The notes beneath the pieces are model-generated. The model did not search any database. It was given only the letters and a program-made list of their open reading frames with translations, and was not told the origin of the DNA. From the NCBI RefSeq assembly GCF_002775205.1, contig NC_036455.1, positions 1,092,501-1,156,500 on the forward strand: a DNA stretch of 64,000 bases. The letters are read 5' to 3'. Below are positions 40,301-48,081 of the stretch, piece after piece (the first letter of the stretch is position 1; each line of letters begins with the position of its first letter). The position numbers and the translations under genes were made by a program. This DNA is from Xiphophorus maculatus (lineage: Eukaryota; Chordata; Actinopteri; Cyprinodontiformes; Poeciliidae).

Positions 40301-41104
40301 GGTCTGGAGAAAGTTTTCGGCATCTTCATATCCCGGATGGTCCCTGGAGGCTTGGCAGAGAGCACCGGGCTGCTGGCGGTTAACGATGAGGTGCTGGAGG
40401 TGAACGGCATCGAAGTGACGGGGAAGTCTTTGGATCAGGTCACGGACATGATGATCGCGAACAGCCACAACCTGATTGTGACCGTCAAGCCGGTGAACCA
40501 GCGCAACAACGTCGTCCGCAGCAGCAGAATCTCCGGCAGCTCAGGCCAGTCGTCCGACAGCAGCGGCTCCATCGGCAACCCAAGTTTGTCGGTGGCTCCG
40601 GTGCGGGAGTCGACCTCTGTGGCTCATCACAACTACCATGACGAAATGGAAAGCGACGAAGATACAGATATTGTCATCGAGAACAGCCTTAAGCGACCGT
40701 CTCTCCGGTCCAACGCCTCGCTGGCTTCCAACGCGTCCCGAACGCACCAGCAGACTCCGGCGGCTCCTCCCAGCCCTCCGACAAGGCCGCCGTCGGTGGT
40801 CTCCACCTCTTCCTTCCGGTCCCAGACCAGTCTCAATGGAGGGTCCCACCACCAACAACCACAACCCAGCATCAGCCTCAGCCACCAGTTGCACAAAGAC
40901 CTGAACCTTAAACACAACCAGCACCAGCAGTCCAAACACAGCGAGCTGCACATGCAGCCGCCCCATCACAGCAGCAACCCAGCGCTCCGACACAGCAACG
41001 GCAGCCTGCACAAAATCCTCAGCTCTCTGAAAACGGACCCACGCCACAGTCTCGCGCTGCCCAAGGGAGGGGTGGAGGAGGATGGCACCGTCATTACCCT
41101 ATAA
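4295..41104 (+). CDS. pard6g: Partitioning defective 6 homolog gamma (Par-6 polarity protein)
   Basis: Three coding exons, 4295-4366, 10649-10871 and 40038-41104, join in frame to 453 residues with GT-AG introns. Par-6 is a cytoplasmic and cortical scaffold that links atypical PKC, CDC42 and PAR-3 in the cell-polarity complex. The start MNRSF.KSQ.LR is typical of the gamma paralogue, as is the tail [14 protein letters not shown]. Order: N-terminal VKSK basic segment (residues 21-24), PB1 domain (about 25-98), partial CRIB (about 135-151, [14 protein letters not shown]), PDZ (about 157-250, carboxylate loop KPLGFYI), then a Ser/His/Gln/Pro-rich tail. The protein is longer than human PARD6G (376 aa) because of that tail. 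Odd: the PDZ reads KVFGIF where Par-6 proteins have KVPGIF. Fish may carry two pard6g copies; which one this is cannot be told here. Confidence 0.95.
4367..10648 (+). other. pard6g intron 1
   Basis: About 6.3 kb of AT-rich intron with no recognised gene. It contains a GTTT run at 4659-4680 and a CG-richer stretch at about 5400-5830 with a CTCF-like sequence at 5611-5620. Short frames on both strands, including a 146-codon one at 7441-7881, resemble nothing known. The acceptor before exon 2 has a long pyrimidine tract. Confidence 0.7.
5609..5626 (+). promoter_or_regulatory. CTCF-like core CCACCAGGGGG in pard6g intron 1
   Basis: The core CCACCAGGGGG followed by GAGG resembles the CTCF consensus but lacks the GC step of the ideal site. 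It lies in a locally CG-richer part of the intron that also has TGACAG motifs. Binding is inferred from the motif alone. Confidence 0.25.
10649..10871 (+). CDS. pard6g: pard6g exon 2 (PB1 domain)
   Basis: Flanked by a TTTCTTTAG acceptor and a GTAAGT donor, ending in phase 1. It encodes [20 protein letters not shown] and continues through [20 protein letters not shown] to RVFIQRR, the signature of the Par-6 PB1 domain, which heterodimerises with the PB1 of atypical PKC. Confidence 0.95.
11781..12321. mobile_element. Non-autonomous hAT transposon (MITE)
   Basis: The ends CAGTGGTTCTCAAA and TTTGCGAACCACTG are imperfect terminal inverted repeats of hAT type. They are flanked by an exact 8-bp target duplication CTATAAAG at 11773-11780 and 12322-12329, the expected size for hAT. 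The interior has repeated GGGGGTAC motifs near both ends and no transposase ORF, so movement would need an enzyme from elsewhere. Confidence 0.93.
15377..16035. mobile_element. Possible interspersed repeat fragment
   Basis: Starts with GGGGTGGGCGATGTAGCC followed by AT-rich sequence containing TATTGCGATATAT, a style common in fish hAT-derived repeats, and ends in a 14-15 base A run at about 16018-16032. A 115-codon frame at 15670-16017 matches no protein I know. Boundaries and target duplications are not resolved. Confidence 0.3.
20217..20246. repeat. 12-bp perfect hairpin at the edge of the long inverted repeat
   Basis: CAAGCTGGGTCA at 20217-20228 is mirrored by TGACCCAGCTTG at 20235-20246 with a six-base loop. 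It overlaps the first bases of the left arm of the 62-bp inverted repeat. Confidence 0.75.
20245..21560. mobile_element. 1.3-kb segment bounded by perfect 62-bp inverted repeats
   Basis: Bases 20245-20306 and 21499-21560 are exact reverse complements over 62 bp, beginning TGAATGATGCATTAAATT and ending GGGTAGGCGTA. The right arm continues inward so that AATTGTACGCC and GGCGTACAATT (about 21494-21520) form their own hairpin. I see no target duplication at the outer edges and no ORF inside. It may be a non-autonomous DNA transposon or two oppositely oriented copies of a short repeat. The perfect arms suggest it is young. Confidence 0.6.
25683..25870 (+). mobile_element. Tc1-like terminal-region remnant
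   Basis: The string ACAACCACAAACTTCATTAT, followed by a GATGGACCGACACA-like motif and a degenerate AATTCAGTGCAATTGATTG, matches the terminal non-coding part of fish Tc1-like transposons. Heavily diverged, with no transposase. Confidence 0.5.
26380..26590. promoter_or_regulatory. CG-rich patch with octamer motif in pard6g intron 2 (candidate enhancer or cryptic exon)
   Basis: This stretch is clearly more GC- and CpG-rich than its surroundings. It contains a perfect POU octamer ATGCAAAT at 26569-26576, four bases before a homeodomain-type TAATGA at 26580-26585. A splice-acceptor-like CTCTTCCCTGTAG ends just before an ATG at 26378 that opens a 90-codon Cys-containing frame. No protein match is known to me. 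A regulatory role is inference. Confidence 0.3.
27778..27807. repeat. 13-bp perfect hairpin
   Basis: TTCAGTGTGGTTT at 27778-27790 and AAACCACACTGAA at 27795-27807 are exact reverse complements around a four-base AGTG loop. Function unknown. Confidence 0.75.
29716..30104. mobile_element. Tc1/mariner-type MITE
   Basis: Terminal inverted repeats start CAGTACAGACCAAAAGTTTG and end in its near-complement ACCTTTGGTCTGTACTG. TA dinucleotides flank both ends (29714-29715 and 30105-30106), the Tc1/mariner target. At 389 bp with no transposase it is non-autonomous. I recall the same sequence as a common interspersed repeat of fish genomes. Confidence 0.88.
30505..30855 (+). repeat. 5' LTR
   Basis: 351 bp with TGTCA...TGACA ends. 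A TATA-like TATTTAA lies at 30626-30632 and a variant poly(A) signal ATTAAA at 30782-30787, giving a plausible U3-R-U5 order. It is preceded by the target duplication GACTC. Confidence 0.92.
30908..33163 (+). CDS. Repeat-rich gag-like ORF of the LTR element (751 aa)
   Basis: The ATG sits in a strong CACCATGG context, 53 bases after the 5' LTR. The first 80 or so residues ([20 protein letters not shown] onward) are non-repetitive, with likely helical segments, and look like a short gag-type head, though I cannot place them in a named family. After a Pro/Ala linker come: seven 12-residue units ending VPRLRCGS; four 12-residue [12 protein letters not shown] units; 22 identical 9-residue ETLTSSVPP units; 7-residue PSVPPET and PCAPTET units; and an Arg-rich tail from about residue 592 built on [15 protein letters not shown]. 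No CCHC knuckle or protease motif is seen. An Arg-rich tail could bind RNA in place of zinc knuckles; that is inference. Confidence 0.65.
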   Translation: MDPEELKELTDTIGEYKEAMAKPYAACRRLGFAIRLGLLLDYWVPRFPHPGLVELQREAEWERMAALAVMAGEPLPPKPHSFSASPDPAPAPGPAPPTGAAGAPEAESAGVPAGAPQAARRQRREPPVDPAPRRLPELSPPQPVPRLRCGSPPRPVPRLRCGSPPRPVPRLRCGSPPRPVPRLRCGSPPRPVPRLRCGSPPRPVPRLRCGSPTRPVPRLRSGAPEAESAGVPAGAPEAESAGVPAGAPEAESAGVPAGAPEAESAGVPAGAPETETPCVPPETLTSSVPPETLTSSVPPETLTSSVPPETLTSSVPPETLTSSVPPETLTSSVPPETLTSSVPPETLTSSVPPETLTSSVPPETLTSSVPPETLTSSVPPETLTSSVPPETLTSSVPPETLTSSVPPETLTSSVPPETLTSSVPPETLTSSVPPETLTSSVPPETLTSSVPPETLTSSVPPETLTSSVPPETLTSSVPPETETPSVPPETETPSVPTETPSVPPETPSVPPETPSVPPETPSVPPETPSVPPETPSVPTETPSVQTETPCAPTETPCAPTETPCAPTETPCAPTETPCAPTETPCAPPETLPRGARRRRLWAAPGTHRHLQRRGRPPDRLHGSRLQRRGRPPDRLRGSRLRGSRLRGSRLQRRGRPPDRLRGSRLQRRGRPPDRLRGSRLQRRGRPPDRLRGSRLQRRGRPPDRLRGSRLRGSRLQRRGRPPGHLRGSRRRGRPPDHLRGSRLLCLRPPCG
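31325..31576 (+). repeat. 36-bp tandem array (7 units)
   Basis: Seven units of the type CCTCCGCGGCCGGTTCCAAG, continuing to CTGCGGCTCG, encode 12-residue [12 protein letters not shown] repeats. The last two units carry changes (CCTACG, then a switch to GGCGCACCC) at the junction with the next array. Confidence 0.9.
31573..31728 (+). repeat. 36-bp tandem array (4 units)
   Basis: Units of GAGGCCGAGTCAGCCGGCGT plus GTTCCAGCCGGCGCACCC-type sequence encode [13 protein letters not shown] single stray copy lies upstream at about 31206-31260, before the 36-bp VPRLRCGS array, so the arrays have been shuffled. Confidence 0.85.
31751..32344 (+). repeat. 27-bp tandem array, 22 uninterrupted units
   Basis: The unit begins GAGACCCTGACCTCCAGCGT and ends TCCTCCA; 594 bases divide exactly into 22 copies of 27 bp with no differences that I can see. 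Each unit encodes ETLTSSVPP. The uniformity points to recent expansion by slippage, unequal exchange or template switching during reverse transcription. Confidence 0.93.
32345..32671 (+). repeat. 21-bp tandem arrays (two variants)
   Basis: First about eight units of the type GAGACCCCCAGCGTTCCACCC (PSVPPET), then about six of GAGACCCCCTGCGCTCCGACC (PCAPTET). The two variants share the GAGACC start and probably derive from the 27-bp unit by losing six bases. Confidence 0.85.
32737..33140 (+). repeat. 45-bp GC-rich tandem array (about 7 units)
   Basis: Units starting CCAGCGCCGCGGAC occur at 32737, 32782, 32857, 32902, 32947, 32992 and 33052; most are 45 bp apart, with extra CCGTGGTTCCCGCCT pieces inserted in two gaps. 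The main ORF reads it as [15 protein letters not shown]; another frame reads [15 protein letters not shown]. Both stay open because the unit length divides by three. Confidence 0.88.
33392..33742 (+). repeat. 3' LTR
   Basis: Identical to the 5' LTR as far as I can read over 351 bp, preceded by a G-rich polypurine tract and followed by the target duplication GACTC at 33743-33747. Confidence 0.92.
33748..37180. other. Intron sequence with no supported feature
   Basis: Between the LTR element and the next Tc1 remnant I see only short open frames, T/A homopolymers and an ATT run at 36708-36723. A moderately CG-rich spot at about 36830-36900 (GGCGCGCTGTTTGCTGCGG) is the only compositional departure. 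Confidence 0.5.
37200..37610 (-). mobile_element. Tc1-like transposon remnant
   Basis: Contains degenerate minus-strand pieces of fish Tc1 elements: ACAACCCCAAACTTCAGTGT, CATTGTAGCTCTGGCTGTG, the CTCCAGCCATCTTCCCATCA motif (part of the transposase gene read backwards) and ATGATTCTGCTGCCACTTTG. Many gaps; no usable frame. Confidence 0.6.
39081..39955. mobile_element. DNA transposon remnant with TTA target, interrupted by a hAT MITE
   Basis: The left end GGGCGTTTTCACACCAG and right end CTGGTGTGAATGCTCCT are inverted repeats matching at 13 of 17 positions. Each is flanked by TTA (39078-39080 and 39956-39958), the target size of PIF/Harbinger elements. The interior has no transposase and is split by the hAT MITE at 39640-39863. 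The right end lies about 80 bases before pard6g exon 3. Superfamily assignment is tentative. Confidence 0.6.
39640..39863. mobile_element. Non-autonomous hAT MITE (nested)
   Basis: 224 bp with long inverted ends, CAGGGGTGGGCACTCCTGGT on the left and its near-complement ending GTGCCCACCCCTG on the right. An exact 8-bp target duplication GTCTAGAC lies at 39632-39639 and 39864-39871. I recall it as a very common fish repeat (CTCGAGGGCCGGTGTCCTGC type). It is younger than the element it interrupts. Confidence 0.93.
40038..41104 (+). CDS. pard6g: pard6g exon 3 (CRIB, PDZ and C-terminal tail)
   Basis: Begins after TTTGCAG in phase 1 (EEVDY...) and ends at TAA 41102-41104. It encodes the partial CRIB, whose contact with CDC42-GTP alters the adjoining PDZ in this family, then the PDZ and a roughly 200-residue low-complexity tail. 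The tail has a His/Gln-rich stretch (about residues 370-420) before the conserved [14 protein letters not shown]. Codon choice is GC-rich relative to the surrounding intron. Residues S185 and F192 replace prolines that I recall in other Par-6 proteins. Confidence 0.95.
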
Positions 41105-41590
41105 TAATTACAGATAAGGAAGCATAAACATCCCAGCTGCTCAGAGACGATACGGGAACAGCCCAATACACACGAGCACAGACTGTGTGGCCTCTGATGT
41201 TTTTTTTGTATTTTTATAAGGCAATAGAAAGTTTACAATAATGATACTGTGTATATATCTTGTATTTTTACGTTTCTTATGTTCAAAAATGTGTATGTTC
41301 TTTATAAGCGTCAGAACAAATGGCTTTTTATAGTCCACTGTAGGTTAGAGCTCTGAATGTACCTGCAGCCTGGTGTCTTTTCTTGGTGTCCATTTTTAAG
41401 ACCCCCTTTCATTCTCATTGGAGGGACCAATGTGGGTTTACTTATGGATGTTTTTTTTTTTACAGAGTAAATCTATACTACTTATATTCCCATAATGCTG
41501 TGTAGAGTTTGTTTTTACTAGGTCTTTTATGCATCCATGATTGTGATCAAATCTTTGTATCTGTTTAAATAAATTATTCTCTCATTCATG
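41105..41590 (+). other. pard6g: pard6g 3' UTR and poly(A) signal
   Basis: A canonical AATAAA at 41568-41573, about 465 bases after the stop, is the first good poly(A) signal. Transcript cleavage is expected 10-30 bases further on. Confidence 0.7.
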
Positions 41591-44213
41591 AAAAGCAGAT
41601 GTGATGAGTCAGCTGTTTCAATTTAAGTCCCATTCTCTGCATGATAAACAAAGTTCTGAAAATGAGATGCGCCAAGCAGAGGTTTTCCTTGCAATATTGA
41701 GGGGCGGATGAGTTTCTGGGTACGCTTAAAGGACATAAATATTTAACTGGGAACGAGAGAGAACCTGTGATTTCTTCTCTGCAAATTGGTTAAAAGCCAA
41801 ATTGTTGGGGTTGTATCCCGGTCTATTCGTCATTGCTTTCAATTGATCAATATGTCCGTACATGTCCATTTTTTTTTCATCCACCTATCTCCTTTTTTTT
41901 AATCCATCTGTTCATCCACCCAGAAGTTCATCTCTACATACATCTGTCATTCATCACTCATTGTCTGCATCCAGCCTTCAATAATCCCTTCATCTGTTTG
42001 TCTGTCCATCCATCTGAACCTTTCATCTGTTCATCCATATATTCATGCTTTGATCCCTCTGCCAATTCCACCATGTGTCCTGTTCATCTCTCAATGCATC
42101 CATTTATTTTTTTTCAATCTATCCATCTTTAATTCATTTCTGCCTCTGTTGTTCTTTTCCATCGTTCATGCATCTATCCACATTATACATCATGATTCAT
42201 TTGTTTGTCCATCCATCAATCTTTTGTTTTATTTTGAGCATGGAAGAGAAAATAAACGTAATTTATAAACAAAAAGATAACTGAAATAACTCGACATACA
42301 GGCTATTTACAGCAGCCTGCAGTTCAACAATGCTCAAAATGGAGTAGGAATAGGAAAATTTTTTAATCTTATCCCATTTCATCTGTCAGTATGTTCATCC
42401 ATACATTTGTCTCTAGTCTTTTCCTGTTTTTATGAGTTTCATATTCAAAGTTTGACATCCGGAAATTTCTGCTATTTGTATTTTAATGACCTGTTCAGTT
42501 TCTCCCTCAAAACAGACGGAGAAATCTGAAAATTAAGATTTGGGGAAAGACTTTTCATGTGAAACGGTGACTGTTGTTCAGCCACTCAAAACATATTTCA
42601 GTAGAAAACTTCTCATGCCTTACGTTGAGATTATTCTTCTGAAGATGCATTTCCACCTGATCACAGCTGTTGGGTCATTTGGAGAAAACTCTTTGAGTAT
42701 TGCAGAAACTGAACAGCTTACTTCAGTTTATCGTTTGGATTTGATTTGGAACACCAAAATAATTTAGTGAAATTGGAGATTTGTTTTTAAGCTTACATCT
42801 GACAGTCATATGAGTCATGACGGAAGTGGATGTCTTGAGTTTCTTTCAACGGCAGTAATTGTTTTCTAGGAATTTATGACCAACAGACGATGGCATGAGA
42901 GTTATGAACTTGTTTTCTTTCAAGCATTAAATTACGTCTAGTATCGTAGCAGGAAAATTATGCTTGATTAGTTCCTCTAGTATTTTCCACTTTATTTGGG
43001 TAGGCTGTGATGTTGAGGTTAACGCTGGCTAAATGAGTATATTTAGAAGCTGCAAAGTACATTCTCTAAAGGTTGGATTCCTTTAGTTGTGGATCAGCTA
43101 TCTTTATCATTAAGTTTTTGACTCCAGGCAACCTTCATCAGGAATGCAGCATCTTTCAGTCTTAGAGGCCCTGCAGCAGCAGCAAACATTGTGTCACCTC
43201 TTTGCTAGTGAACGTTTGCCCGCCATGTTCATGCAGGATGCTGCACTAATCAACCAGCTAACTGATCAGCTAATCTGTACCACCACTCTGCACATTTTAG
43301 GGTAAGTGGGGGAACTGAACTGCTAACGAACAGGGTCATTCTGTAAACAGTGGAAGAGCACACACTGTGCACTCTTAGACTGCAAACTGTATTCACCATT
43401 TTTTTTTGCAAAAGACAAGAAAAAAAGTTTAAAATGTCATTAACATTAAAAGTCCCAAGTATGGTTCATTCATACTTGCATGTGCCCGAATTTATATTTT
43501 TTGTATATAACAAGTTTTTAAGCATGCTTATGACAATTTATATTTATGGAGAAAAGAACTACACTGGTCCTACAGGCCATGTTATTGTCCTGGCTGCCAT
43601 CTGCTGGCGGTAAATGCACTGACATGTTAAGAGCTAAATGGTAAATTGAAACATCCCCGCAAATCAATGTTATCTTCGCTGTAGATGAAATGCTGCTGGC
43701 CGCTGAAACGAATCCCAGTTCATTTTTGTTCAAATCGTTTCAAACTTTAATGTTGAGTCATGGCGTTAAATAAAGAACATAACAAAGTTACGTGTAAATT
43801 TTGTGTCGAACCCGTCGACAAGCTTGAATATAGCTAATTAGAAAATAATAGAAAAATAGTTGAATTAAAAAACATACCCGTTGATAGAAAGCAAATTTTA
43901 GTTGTTAAAGTAACATAATTTGTTTATGTTTAGTGAATGAAACATAAGTTCACTGAAAGAGTGTTTGCTTTGTCAGACTAACACAAAAAGGTGAAGTTAG
44001 TCCAACTAACTTCTCTTGTCAATCTGAGGTGATTCGAAATACTTGGGTTAATTTATTAAATTTATTTTAGTTGAACATAAAGTCATAATGTCGGATTACT
44101 ATATCTGTTTTGCTTTCAATTAACATAATATAATTATGTGAAACCAGTTGACGTAAAAAATATATAAGTCAATGATTCATTTCTTTTATTCTGAATTAAA
44201 TCCAAAGAAAGTA
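41591..44213. other. Intergenic region between pard6g and bloc1s4
   Basis: Includes a degenerate CATC/ATCC-type microsatellite at about 41870-42220 (repeated CATCCATC and TTCATCCA blocks). Otherwise AT-rich with no exon that I can support. Confidence 0.6.
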
Positions 44214-44321
44214 TATATTATATTATATTATATTATATTAATTATATTTATTTTATATTATATTATATTATATTATATTATATTATATTATATTATATTA
44301 TATTATATTTATTATATTATG
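44214..44321. repeat. (TATTA)n pentanucleotide microsatellite
   Basis: About 20 units of TATTA with two interruptions (AATTATATTTATTTT), ending about 140 bases before the bloc1s4 start codon. It abuts the probable promoter, so length variation could affect it. Confidence 0.9.
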
Positions 44322-44393
44322 GAACGAGGGAGAGAATATTTGAAGCGCACTTTCGTAAGTTGTCCCTCACGAGCTTCCCTTCACAGTGCGTCA

Positions 44394-44401
44394 CACGTGA
44401 C
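44394..44401 (+). promoter_or_regulatory. E-box CACGTGAC upstream of bloc1s4
   Basis: CACGTGAC matches eight of the ten bases of the CLEAR consensus GTCACGTGAC bound by MiT/TFE factors. It lies about 70 bases before the start codon. MiT/TFE factors control lysosome and melanosome genes, so it suits a BLOC-1 gene; occupancy is inferred. Confidence 0.35.
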
Positions 44402-44464
44402 CCAGTCAGTTGACAGGGCAAAACACTGCAGTTGGTCAGGGGGGGAAAAGAGCAGACAGGGGAC

Positions 44465-47400
44465 ATGGACCATCATCGGGTGGACAGAGTGGGCCTGCTG
44501 TCTCCTCTGGAGGAGTCCAGCGCAGAGATCAGCAGGGACAGCGGCGTCGTGTCTCAGAGCGCCAGCAGTCTGTCCATGGTGAGCGACCTGTCCAGCAGCG
44601 GCACCGTGTCCCAGAGCCCCAGCTTCGGAGCAGCAGCCGCGGCTAATGTTGTCTCCCGGAGCCCGAGCCTGAACCAGGCGGCAGGGGAGCACGGGACCGC
44701 CGAGCAGCAGCACGACTCGGAGCAGGACGACGAGGTCCTGAGACAAACCGCGCTCCAGTACTCGTCCTACATCCGAGCCACGGCTGGAGAAGAGGTTTGT
44801 TTAGTCGGAAAGGCACAACATGGAGTCCTCAGCTAAGTTAGCGCGGTTGTTTATGGCTCCTCTGCTTACCGTAGAGCCATGTTGTGGCTCGATGGGAATT
44901 AGTTTATGCGCTTGACGTGTTTGTGGGATCATAAGCAGTGCGCGAGTGTTTTTGGGAGCTCTCTGTCACTCCTGATGGACGTTAACTGAACAGGCATGAC
45001 TGCAGGATGTTTATATTCAGTCATGGCTAACTGATGGACAAAGGCTCCTGTGTCCTCAGCTTGAATTTAGGTGTGTGTACGCATGAATTTGAGGCCGTCA
45101 CATGGTTTCTAGATAATCTTTGAAGCTGACGTTGGCCGATTTACATTCCTAAAGCATTTTCACTTTGTGTCACGTTAGAACCACAAACTTCATCAAGTGT
45201 CATCGGGATGTTATTTGATAGACAAACAGACAAACGTAAAGCAAGAAAGACTACTGTATGGGATTTTCAAACATTTTTACTAATAAGAATCTGAAAAGTG
45301 TGGCATACTTTTATATTCAACCACCCTGAGTCGACAGAGTGAAATTTTTGTCCATTATTTTTTCAAAAATAGCTAAAATTAACTCAGATTGGAGAGCTTT
45401 GATTAATATCCATTTCCAAATCTTTCCACAGATTCCTAATTGTATTTTGCTCTGGATAATGAATACGCTTTGGTCTAAGCACACAAACCAGGCAGTATGT
45501 TTAGGGCCATCGTCCTGCTAGAAGGTGAACTTTTACCCCAGATCTTTGCAGCCTGTAACAGGTTTTATCTGTTATTGACGGATGGATTGTCCTCCATCAA
45601 CTCTGAATAGCAATCTCACAGCAGGATTTTGGCACCACTAGGTGTTACTGAGTGAACGTTGCATTTAGGGTGCTGTGCAGTTTTAAAGGTGCATTCAGTT
45701 TCTACCTCTGAATTGAAATTTACTAGTTCCACCTAGAAACATGAATCCTCCCGAAGTTTGAATTTCAGAGGTGTCAAGTAATTCCCAAGTTAAGATTGAG
45801 ATGTTGAACATTTTATTTGTCGACCTGACATTTTCTGTATCCAACCAAAAACAGTGAGAGTGCTGTTGGCTCTTTATGCTTGAGTTTCTTCCTTCCATGT
45901 TTAATTAAAGAGAACTACCTTGACTGACAGTGCTGTTTACATGAGTAATTTCCCCTTTTTTTATTAGCAACTAGAACCTGTTCAAACATCGAAGTGAGCT
46001 CAAACGCAGCATCACTTTCCAACAAGCATTCAATGTAAGCCGGAAGGTTCCGTTATGCTGTCGTCTGAAACAGTGTCTCCATCATGGCTTCCCCCTGTTT
46101 TCTGTGTCCTTTTGTCTCCATGATGCTGTTTGTTCACTAATCTTTGGATATTTCCTGAGGCCTTCAGAGAAAAACTGCATTTATACTCAAATTAAATTAC
46201 ACACTGATAAACTCTTCTAAAGGCAAATAGTTGACTTGAATTTTATTTGGGGTATCAGAGTGGAAGGGGTGAATAAAAATACACTCCCTACCTTTGTAGA
46301 TCTTAATTAGTAAAAAAGTAATAATAAGAATAAAAAAAAATACATCCGTGCATCATTTCCCGTACACTTCACAACTGATCCTACTTACATAAGAACCCAT
46401 TAAAATTCATTGAAGTTTGTGGTTGTAGCAGAGGAGAATGAGAAAAGTAATGGCCATCTGTCTTGCCGTAGTTTAGTCAGTAGTCACAAAGGCATTTCTG
46501 TTATGAGCATAGGGTTGTTGTGATTTCTTGTTACATAATCAATACATACTCATTGAGGTAATGAAATAAAAAAATGTAATGTAATGAAGTGTGATTCAGG
46601 TCACCCTGGGCAGTTATTTCAACAAAATATCAGATCAGAATCAGAAAACACAGAAAGGTGGTTACTGCTCTAGCCAGTCACACACACATTTTCATTTAAC
46701 AATATAAATTTTGATCCCAGGTACAGAGGAAGAAAAAAAAAGATTGGTGGTGGGCCTAGGAGATATTTGAGTTGCCAATCAACTCCCCAGATACCTAAAT
46801 ATCAACATAAGTTACAAAAAAAAAAACCTCCATGTCAGTCAATCTTTAGGTTTTAATAATCAATATTTTTCTTTCTTTTCTCATGCTCAAACTTTACGTG
46901 ACAGCTCCTTTTCTATATTCCAGATCCAGTGCTTGGAGAAAAGCTTGGAGGAAATGCTGACGAGAGTGGATGAGTTTGTGGGGATGCTTGATATGGTGAG
47001 CCTGGGCCGTCTCTGAAACGACCGAAGTAACGTTTAAAAATGAAAATAGCAGCCATTTGCATTTCTTTCTCTCTTCTTTTTGTGTATCACGTCCCACTAG
47101 ATTCGTAATGATACATCCCAAGTTGTAAATGAAAATCTTCCAAAAATACAACAGAAGTCTGATGAAATGAGACAAATATACAGAAGAATTGATAAATTGG
47201 AGGTAAGTAAATCTTCCAAGGATGTTGTCAATAAGCATTCTGTTGTGCTGCCAGGCCACTGTGGTTGAGTGTTTTCTTAAATATTTGTACCTGCTAACTC
47301 TCTTTCTTTCTGACACTCTTCAGAAGTGCTCTGTGACTCTTGGACAATGTTTGAAATTATTTGACATTTTTTGTTTATGGTACAATTATATATTTTTTCC

Positions 47401-48081
47401 ACTTCTGTGTTATCGCCCTAACAATGCTCACTGAAACCTTTCGTAGTTTAGAAATTTCTTCAGCCGTCATCAGCACGTTGTGTCACTTCCAACTTTAGGA
47501 ATTGCTTGCATCCATAAAATGCGCTGTAATACATTTATTATTAAAGTGGGCAACAAGGACAGTAATTTTCAAATCCCAATTCAAAGCACAGTCATATCGC
47601 TTGTGATGTTTTGAGATCCAAATGTGTCTGGTCAAGGGAATGTGGCATAAACATTGTGCATTTTGGGGCTTCATGAATCTTAAATTTGTTACTCTTGTGT
47701 GTGTGCAGGCCTTTGTGAAGATGGTTGGAACCAACGTCAGTGCAATGGAGGAGCAGGTCACGCAGGCGGAGACAGAACTAGGAACACTACCGAGTGCTTT
47801 CAAGAAGATCCTCCGCACCATGACTGTCCCAGGATTCTTAAATGTAAGATTTCATGACAAAATAATAGTTCATATTTTTATCTGGTATGATGGATTCTTT
47901 TGATAACAGATTATTTTGGTTTCGTTCTGTGCTCCAAGATGAATCAGTCAGTGGTAGCTGAGTCGAATGTGTTTGCTTCCAGAAACAGGCCAGCCCGCGA
48001 AGACCAGCCCCAAATCAGCGCCAAGAAGTCCCCGGCGTGTTCCGGACAGATGACTATTTCTCATCGCAGCCTGAACAGTGA
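44465..48081 (+). CDS. bloc1s4: Biogenesis of lysosome-related organelles complex 1 subunit 4 (cappuccino)
   Basis: Five coding exons, 44465-44794, 46924-46995, 47101-47202, 47709-47843 and 47983-48081, all in phase 0, give 245 residues. BLOC-1 is a cytosolic eight-subunit rod that sorts cargo from endosomes to melanosomes and other lysosome-related organelles. The family match is clear in the core: MLTRVDEFVGMLDM, DKLEAFVKMVGTNV, MEEQVTQAETELGTLPSAFK, and the tail VFRTDDYF. Residues 1-100 are Ser-rich low complexity (SRDSGVVSQSASS); 111-215 should be coiled coil. The human protein is 217 aa. The exon 1 donor GTTTGT is weak but the join is in frame. I recall the human gene as intronless, unlike this one. 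Confidence 0.93.
45160..46440. mobile_element. Tc1-like remnant in bloc1s4 intron 1
   Basis: The 5' part (45160-45640) has GAACCACAAACTTCATCAAG, AATCTGAAAAGTGTGGCATA and CCTGCTAGAAGGTGAACTTT, motifs of fish Tc1 elements. Near 46395-46440, ATTGAAGTTTGTGGTTGTAG is the reverse-complement end. It may be one decayed copy or several; no transposase survives. Confidence 0.5.

Noticed and set aside
39971-41047. Minus-strand frames of 165 and 168 codons opposite pard6g exon 3
   Set aside because: Shadows of a GC-rich coding exon whose plus strand encodes a clear Par-6 CRIB-PDZ.
4295-41104. Calling the Par-6 gene pard6b or pard6a
   Set aside because: The MNRSF.KSQ start and the [14 protein letters not shown] end are gamma-type features; the beta form has a different N-terminus and tail.
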